11,645 nt of DNA, from assembly GCA_043820045.1 (NCBI GenBank), contig JBDREF010000494.1, positions 1 to 11,645 on the forward strand, read 5' to 3'. Positions within the stretch are counted from its first letter, which is position 1; each line of letters begins with the position of its first letter. This document shows, piece after piece, positions 7,142 to 11,645 of the stretch. This DNA is from JBDREF01 sp043820045 (GTDB lineage Bacteria; Planctomycetota; Phycisphaerae; Sedimentisphaerales; Anaerobacaceae). The notes beneath the pieces are model-generated. The model was not told the DNA's origin. It saw nothing but the letters and a program-made list of their open reading frames with translations, and did no database searches. Made by a program: the position numbers and the translations under genes.

Positions 7142-8437
7142 TTACGCCTGGAATCTTATTTCGCCGCCTACGATTGTTTTTTCGACTTTGCCCTTAACCG
7201 TCCAGCCGTGATAGGGGCAATTTCGGCTCTTGGAGTAAAATTTATTCACATCGATTACATACTCGGCATCGGGATCGATTATCGTAACGTCCGCCTGCTT
7301 GCCCGCGCCGAGTGTGCCCTTGTCGATAGCGATTATCCTGGCAGGATTCACCGTCATCAAACGAATCAGGCCCGGCCAGTCCAAAACGCCTGGCTCAATC
7401 AGCGCCTTGATATAGAGACTCAACGCACACTCCAGAGACGCTATGCCGAAGGGGGCAGCCAGAAATTCCAGCTCCTTTTCACTTTGCAGATGCGGCGCGT
7501 GGTCTGTAGCCAAAGCATCTATCAATCCATCCGCAACCGCCTGCCTTAAGGCTTCAACATCTTTTTCCCCACGCAAGGGTGGATTGACCTTGTAATTGGT
7601 GTCGTATTCGGCACACCGCTCCTCGGTCAGCAGCAAATGATGCGGCGCTACTTCGCACGTGATCGGAAGAGAATCTTCCTTGGCGGCCCTCAAGAGCTGA
7701 ACCGACCCGGCGGTCGAGATATGCTGGGCATGGTACCGGACCATGGTCTTTTTGATGAGTTGAATATCGCGCCAGAGCATCGCCTCCTCCGCCAGCGGAT
7801 CCAACCCCGGCAGACCGAGTATCGTCGAATAGTAGCCCGAGTTCATCACGCCTTTGCCGGCAATCCTGTCGTCCTGGCAATGCTGAGCGACAACTACGTC
7901 GAACATAGCGGCATACTTCAGGGCCCGCAACATAACTGCCGGGTCCTGCACCCCCCTGCCGTCATCGGTGAAACCAACGGCACCGGCTTCAGCCATAAAT
8001 CCCATCTCTGCAAGCTCAACACCTTCGAGGCCTTTTGTGATAGCCCCCATGGTGTAAACATGAGTCTTCCGCGCCTGCCTTGCCTTTCGATGGATATACT
8101 CGACGTCGGTCTCATTCTCGATAGGCGGGTTAGTGTTCGGCATGCAGACAACCGAGGTAAATCCAGCCGCGACCGCCGCCGCCGAGCCGCTCGCTATCGT
8201 CTCTTCCTCTTCATCGCCCGGCTCACGAAAGTGAACGTGGATATCAATCAGGCCCGGCGTCACCAGTTTGCCTGAAGCATCAATAATCGTACTGTCTTGC
8301 GCCATGCTTGCCGAGTCGTGAATGTCTTGCCCCACCCTGGCGACCCTGCCGTCCATGATAAGCACATCACATTTCTTATCGATCCCATTGGCGGGGTCTA
8401 TGACGCGTCCGTTCTTTATTAGCACCGCATTATCCAT
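7142..8437 (-). CDS. pyrC: Dihydroorotase, type I, zinc-dependent
   Basis: It converts N-carbamoyl-L-aspartate to L-dihydroorotate, step 3 of de novo pyrimidine synthesis, in the cytoplasm. The 431 residues are typical of type I (PyrC of Bacillus and Aquifex type, amidohydrolase superfamily). Metal ligands and active-site motifs are all present: His67 and His69 in DIHVHFREPG, Asp158/159 in TDDGRG, His186 in QHCQD, His239 in QHIST, and Asp312 in TDHAPH. CMPNTNPP and NPPLRG are also present. Nothing suggests an inactive paralogue. ATG 8437 is supported by GGGAG 9 nt upstream. It follows pyrB by 31 bases. In relatives with this arrangement, PyrB and PyrC can form a joint dodecamer; that is known for Aquifex and only inferred here. 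Confidence 0.96.
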   Translation of the reverse strand: MDNAVLIKNGRVIDPANGIDKKCDVLIMDGRVARVGQDIHDSASMAQDSTIIDASGKLVTPGLIDIHVHFREPGDEEEETIASGSAAAVAAGFTSVVCMPNTNPPIENETDVEYIHRKARQARKTHVYTMGAITKGLEGVELAEMGFMAEAGAVGFTDDGRGVQDPAVMLRALKYAAMFDVVVAQHCQDDRIAGKGVMNSGYYSTILGLPGLDPLAEEAMLWRDIQLIKKTMVRYHAQHISTAGSVQLLRAAKEDSLPITCEVAPHHLLLTEERCAEYDTNYKVNPPLRGEKDVEALRQAVADGLIDALATDHAPHLQSEKELEFLAAPFGIASLECALSLYIKALIEPGVLDWPGLIRLMTVNPARIIAIDKGTLGAGKQADVTIIDPDAEYVIDVNKFYSKSRNCPYHGWTVKGKVEKTIVGGEIRFQA

Positions 8438-8468
8438 CGTTCGCCGCTCCCAGCTAAGCAGCCTCCAA

Positions 8469-9428
8469 TCACGCCCGCTCTGCTGCCGCCTGATTTACCA
8501 GGAACAATACCGCCATGCGTACAGCCAGGCCGTTAGTTACCTGCTCCAGGATGACGCTGTTGCGGCCGTCCGCCACTTCGCTCTCTATTTCCAGGCCCCT
8601 GTTGATAGGCCCGGGGTGCATAACCATAATATCCGGCCTGGCCCGCTTCATCCGTTCGGCGGTCAGCCCGAAGTAGTGTGAATACTCCCGTATAGACGGG
8701 AACGGATTGCCGCCCAGCCTTTCGAACTGAATCCGGAGCATATTTATCACATCGACCTGCTCGATGACCTCGTCAAGACAATAGCTTACCTTCACCGGCA
8801 ATCGTTCCACCTCGGAAGGCATAAGTGTAGGCGGACCAACAAACGTCACTTCCGCACCCAGCTTGGTCATAGCCCACATGTCGCTGCGAGCCACGCGGGA
8901 ATGCGCTATATCGCCGACAATCGCGATCTTCAAACCTTCAAGAGTCCCTCTGATCTTGCGAATTGTATAAACATCCAAGAGACCCTGCGTTGGATGCTCG
9001 CAGAAGCCGTCGCCGGCATTGACCACACACGCACTGATGTTTCTGCTCAGAAATCTCGACGCCCCGCCGGCGCTGTGCCGTACAACAACAATGTCAATCC
9101 CCATCGCCACCAGATTCCTGGCCGTATCCAGGAGAGTTTCACCCTTGCTAACCGAGCTGTCCTTCTTGGTAAACTCGATAATATCGGCGCTTAGCCGGGT
9201 TGCGGCCAGGGCAAAGCTGTTTCGTGTTCGCGTGCTGTCTTCAAAAAACAAATTCACCACAACCTTGCCGCGCAGAGGCGGGGCTTTCTTCACCGAGCGG
9301 GTACTCACCTGCTCAAAGCCTCTGGCCGTGTCTAAGATGTGCGTGATCTCCTGGGCACTGAGTTCTCGTAGGCCAAGTAAATGCTTGCTATGCCACCTGA
9401 ACTCTCTATCCTTCTTTTTCAGCATCAT
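8469..9428 (-). CDS. pyrB: Aspartate carbamoyltransferase, catalytic chain
   Basis: It joins carbamoyl phosphate and L-aspartate to give N-carbamoyl-L-aspartate, the committed step of pyrimidine synthesis. The 319 residues are typical of the catalytic chain. The carbamoyl-phosphate site is seen as FFEDSTRTRNSF (STRT at 65-68), with Lys95 in SVSKGET (donated to the neighbouring subunit), HPTQ at 145-148, VGDIAHSRVARSD at 171-183, and HPGPINRG at 271-278, with Arg232 in the aspartate-binding segment. No pyrI is present, so feedback control through a PyrI subunit is not expected from this locus. The start has two adjacent ATG codons (9428 and 9425) and no clear ribosome site. It lies 45 bases after pyrR and 31 bases before pyrC, consistent with one transcript. 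Confidence 0.96.
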   Translation of the reverse strand: MMLKKKDREFRWHSKHLLGLRELSAQEITHILDTARGFEQVSTRSVKKAPPLRGKVVVNLFFEDSTRTRNSFALAATRLSADIIEFTKKDSSVSKGETLLDTARNLVAMGIDIVVVRHSAGGASRFLSRNISACVVNAGDGFCEHPTQGLLDVYTIRKIRGTLEGLKIAIVGDIAHSRVARSDMWAMTKLGAEVTFVGPPTLMPSEVERLPVKVSYCLDEVIEQVDVINMLRIQFERLGGNPFPSIREYSHYFGLTAERMKRARPDIMVMHPGPINRGLEIESEVADGRNSVILEQVTNGLAVRMAVLFLVNQAAAERA

Positions 9429-9473
9429 ATTGGTCGCGCTTACCGCCTGAAACCGAAACCTCTCAGATATTGC

Positions 9474-10001
9474 TTACTCGACGACCACCTCATCTTTACC
9501 GTCTGACTCGATGAGATTCACCTGCACCAGCTTGCCGGGGGCCGCATCCGCCTTGTAGCCGGCGTAATCTGCCTGTATAGGCATTTCCCTGCCCGCCCTG
9601 TCAACAAGAACCGCCAACTTCACCGCCATCGGCCGACCCAAGTCTGTAAGAGCATCCATCGCAGCCCGTGTCGATCTGCCCGTATAAAGGACATCATCAA
9701 CCAGCACAATGGTTTTGCCGTCCACATCGAAACCTATTTCAGTAGTCCGAACCAGCGGCTGCCCATTGCCATGCGGCGAATTCAAATCGTCGCGATAAAG
9801 CGTTATGTCCAAGGTTCCACAAGGAACCTCCTTGCCGAGTCTCTCGCCCAAACGGCCTGATAGTCTCTGGGCAAGCACTTCTCCCCTGCTGCGAATGCCA
9901 ATCACCGCGATCTCGCGGTCCGCTGGGATATCCCCGGCAATGCGATTCGTCAGATCCTGTAAAATCTGCTCGATTTGTCCTGAATCCAAGATTACTTTCA
10001 T
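9474..10001 (-). CDS. pyrR: PyrR: pyrimidine operon regulator / uracil phosphoribosyltransferase
   Basis: PyrR proteins bind pyr mRNA in response to uridine nucleotides and also make UMP from uracil and PRPP. The 175 residues match the usual length. The PRPP-binding loop IVLVDDVLYTGRST (98-111) is intact, with GIRSRG (35-40), LDITLYRDD (64-72) and VDRAGREMPIQADY (133-146), which are characteristic of PyrR rather than other phosphoribosyltransferases. It is the first gene of the pyr cluster. ATG 10001 has no clear Shine-Dalgarno sequence; instead, two copies of an 11-base repeat occupy the 25 bases just upstream. The leader is too short for a Bacillus-type anti-terminator/terminator, so the regulatory mode probably differs. 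Translational control by PyrR, as reported for mycobacteria, is one option. Confidence 0.95.
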   Translation of the reverse strand: MKVILDSGQIEQILQDLTNRIAGDIPADREIAVIGIRSRGEVLAQRLSGRLGERLGKEVPCGTLDITLYRDDLNSPHGNGQPLVRTTEIGFDVDGKTIVLVDDVLYTGRSTRAAMDALTDLGRPMAVKLAVLVDRAGREMPIQADYAGYKADAAPGKLVQVNLIESDGKDEVVVE

Positions 10002-10005
10002 ATTT

Positions 10006-10030
10006 TAAGCCAAACCCCATAAGCCAAACC
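10006..10030 (-). repeat. Tandem 11-base direct repeat at the pyrR ribosome-binding region
   Basis: TAAGCCAAACC occurs at 10006-10016 and 10020-10030 (plus-strand reading; period 14). In the pyrR mRNA this reads GGUUUGGCUUA twice, ending 4 nt before the AUG. The copies sit where a ribosome-binding site would be, so a regulatory role is plausible but inferred. Confidence 0.6.
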
Positions 10031-10051
10031 ACTCTGAGCACGAGCCAGAGT
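10031..10051. promoter_or_regulatory. Operator-like dyad over the -10/+1 region of pyrR
   Basis: ACTCTG (10031-10036) and CAGAGT (10046-10051) form a perfect 6-bp inverted repeat with a 9-base centre. It overlaps the last three bases of the -10 hexamer and the expected start point, a position typical of repressor sites. It could also fold as a 5'-end hairpin in the mRNA. Confidence 0.45.
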
Positions 10052-10077
10052 ATAGCACCCGTGGTCGACAAGAGCAA
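10049..10077 (-). promoter_or_regulatory. Candidate sigma70 promoter of the pyr operon, extended -10
   Basis: On the minus strand, TTGCTC (10077-10072, only 3 of 6) and TATACT (10054-10049, 5 of 6) are separated by 17 bases. TGC immediately before the -10 gives an extended -10 (TGnTATACT), which compensates for the weak -35. The predicted start near 10042 leaves a leader of about 40 nt before pyrR. Confidence 0.6.
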
Positions 10078-10163
10078 GTTTTCTCCATAACTTTCCGCAA
10101 ACCACCCTTTTCTATATTGAAAAACACCAAATTATAAGCACCATCGCAATAATTTACTTGAAA

Positions 10164-10283
10164 ATGAAGCCCGTTTTTAGTATCATAGAGGCAGTCGTTG
10201 GGGTAAATGTGATGATTATGGAGGCTGGTAATCGGAAGGGTAGTTCTGCACCGCCTGAATTCCCACCCCCTCTGGAGTTTTGA
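10164..10283 (+). CDS. Possible small ORF (39 aa) upstream of the peptidase gene
   Basis: An open frame runs from ATG 10164 to TGA 10281-10283, ending one base before the GTG start of the peptidase gene and in a different frame. The product begins MKPVFSIIEAVVGVNVMIM and ends in a proline-rich PPEFPPPLEF. An internal ATG at 10212 (23 residues) has a GGGG run 8 bases upstream and may be the better start; ATG 10164 has no ribosome site. Its stop position suggests translational coupling to the peptidase gene, as the peptidase's GGAG lies within the end of this frame. I do not recognise the product, and chance is a real alternative. Confidence 0.3.
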   Translation: MKPVFSIIEAVVGVNVMIMEAGNRKGSSAPPEFPPPLEF

Positions 10284-10284
10284 C

Positions 10285-11645
10285 GTGACAAAAGGAGTCG
10301 AGAAGAGACTTGTACCTGGCCTGGCAATATGCCTGATGGTATTGTTTCATTCGTCCGGTCCGGCCAACGCGGATGATCTACAGGCCGAGGACATTCTCCA
10401 GCCACAGGGGCTCAGACATACGGGAGTTTATACGCTTCAGCAGATGGACCCTGAACTCACAGGTGCAGGCGTAAAGTTCGCCATAGTCAGTCGCAGTTTT
10501 ACCTATGTCAATGACGAACCGCAAAACGATTACCGTCCGAACATAGACCATCGCTGCTTCAGAAACGCTCAATTAACTTTTCACGACCAGGGCAATCTGC
10601 CCGCGGGCGTCTCGCCCCATTCGACGTCGATATGTTCGATACTGCTGGGCGAAGACTCTGCCGCGTATCATCCGGAAATCGGGCAATTCTACTACCAGGG
10701 CGCAGCACCGCAGGCTCAGGCCGGGATTTACGAGTTCTGGTATTTTCTAAGCAACGACGTATTCAATCACACGCCGCCCGACGCAGACATAATATCCGTC
10801 GGCATAGGCAGCCCATTCGAGGACTGGTGGACAAGAGGAATCGAATCGCTGGTTGAGCACTATGGCGTCACCGTCGTCGCCGGCATAGGCAATGGGGCCG
10901 ATTCCCGTCACCCTGTCCTTTACCCTGGCGCCGCGGCAAATGTAATCGGCGTCGGTGTCGTTGACTCGGTCAACACTCAGGACCCGGCTACCAAACTCGC
11001 GAATTTCGCCCTGGCCTATCCGGAGCATTCAAGCAACGGGCCGACCAGCAATGGGCAATCCAAGCCCGACATAGTTGCGCCAGGCAATTGTCTGGCCGCT
11101 GAGGCAAATGAGCCCAACCAATACGAGCCGACCGGCGACTGGTCCAGTTTTGCGACGCCGATAGTGGCCGGTACGGCGGGTCTCCTCGTTCAAAAAGCCA
11201 GGCTTGACCCGGGACTGAGCCTTGCCGTATCGCCAAGGGGCGGGAATTGTGTAATCAAAGCAATTCTGCTCAACTCCGCAGCCAAACTGCCCTACTGGCA
11301 CAAGGGACAGCTTCAAATCGACGATGATCACCTCGTACCGCTCGACTACATCCAGGGGGCGGGAATGTTGAACGCCGTCGGAGCTTACGAAAACCTGGTC
11401 GCCGGGCTGAACAGGCCGGGTGAAGTTGCAGCAATCGGTTGGGACCTGAACTCGCTGGATAAGAGCGAAACACGCCAGAACGTTTACAGGATTGCTCTGA
11501 CTGAAACTATAGACAAATATATTACCGCCACAGTCGTCTGGAACAGGCACTACAGCCGTTCCTATCCTTTTCCAGCTCTGCCCGAGAGGGATATAAACCT
11601 GAGGCTTGAACTCTGGGCCGTAGATCCGGCCAATCCCGGCAACAA
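10285..11645 (+). CDS. Exported subtilisin-like (S8) family protein with an altered catalytic triad, 3' end cut
   Basis: The frame is open from GTG 10285 to the window edge (453 residues). GGAG lies 7 nt before the GTG. The N-terminus is a signal peptide (basic VTKGVEKR, hydrophobic core, likely cleavage ANA|DD after residue 29). The S8 fold is clear: His112 in PHSTSIC (where HGT is usual), oxyanion-hole Asn203 in VVAGIGNGA, YPGAAANVIGVGVVD, SNGPTSNGQSKPDIVAPG (251-267), and Ser288 in WSSFATPIVAGTAG. A C-terminal beta-sandwich-like domain begins near 395 (ITATVVWNRHY, later INLRLELWAVD). The usual catalytic Asp in the AVIDTG strand is replaced by Ser69 (AIVSRSF), so activity is uncertain; Asp78, 82 or 89 might substitute. 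It is transcribed away from pyrR. The substrate cannot be inferred. Confidence 0.85.
   Translation, partial: MTKGVEKRLVPGLAICLMVLFHSSGPANADDLQAEDILQPQGLRHTGVYTLQQMDPELTGAGVKFAIVSRSFTYVNDEPQNDYRPNIDHRCFRNAQLTFHDQGNLPAGVSPHSTSICSILLGEDSAAYHPEIGQFYYQGAAPQAQAGIYEFWYFLSNDVFNHTPPDADIISVGIGSPFEDWWTRGIESLVEHYGVTVVAGIGNGADSRHPVLYPGAAANVIGVGVVDSVNTQDPATKLANFALAYPEHSSNGPTSNGQSKPDIVAPGNCLAAEANEPNQYEPTGDWSSFATPIVAGTAGLLVQKARLDPGLSLAVSPRGGNCVIKAILLNSAAKLPYWHKGQLQIDDDHLVPLDYIQGAGMLNAVGAYENLVAGLNRPGEVAAIGWDLNSLDKSETRQNVYRIALTETIDKYITATVVWNRHYSRSYPFPALPERDINLRLELWAVDPANPGN

Noticed and set aside
9739..10077. Minus-strand frame overlapping the start of pyrR in another frame
   Set aside because: It would begin at or before the predicted transcript start, overlaps most of the first half of pyrR, and has no protein-like features beyond its initial hydrophobic stretch.

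Overview
The window looks like ordinary chromosomal DNA from an anaerobic, Gram-negative-type bacterium. The signs are a full-length pyruvate:ferredoxin oxidoreductase (anaerobic pyruvate metabolism), two lipoprotein-type exported proteins including a Wza-like polysaccharide export protein (which implies an outer membrane), and a pyrR-pyrB-pyrC cluster without pyrI. An anaerobic planctomycete (Phycisphaerae-like) would fit, judging from the style of the export protein and the secreted peptidase. This is an inference at low to moderate confidence: there is no rRNA or other marker gene.

Layout, in transcription order of the minus strand: pyrR (10001-9474), pyrB (9428-8469), pyrC (8437-7142), a small YacP/NYN-type nuclease gene (7079-6603), a gap of about 300 bases with a good sigma70-like promoter and a hairpin-rich leader, the pyruvate:ferredoxin oxidoreductase gene (6304-2717), and, 18 bases later, a lipoprotein gene of unknown function (2698-1892). 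A stretch of about 750 bases without a convincing gene follows, holding three perfect inverted repeats. Last comes a polysaccharide export (Wza/poly_export-SLBB) lipoprotein gene that starts at 1139 and runs off the left edge. On the plus strand, divergent from pyrR, a subtilisin-family (S8) exported protein starts at GTG 10285 and runs off the right edge. A possible small ORF ends one base before its start codon.

How the genes work together: PyrB and PyrC catalyse steps 2 and 3 of de novo pyrimidine synthesis, and PyrR is the uridine-nucleotide-responsive regulator and uracil phosphoribosyltransferase. The pyrR promoter has an extended -10, a perfect dyad over the start point, and an 11-base tandem repeat directly upstream of the pyrR start codon. 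The leader is only about 40 nt, too short for a classical PyrR attenuator, so control at initiation or translation is suggested. The oxidoreductase gene appears to form its own transcription unit with the downstream lipoprotein gene.

The points most worth a second look are the pyrR control region, the S8 peptidase that lacks the expected catalytic aspartate, the small ORF in front of it, the structured leader of the oxidoreductase gene, and the disordered tail of the export protein. I saw no mobile element, CRISPR array, tRNA or rRNA, and no evident new defence-type system.
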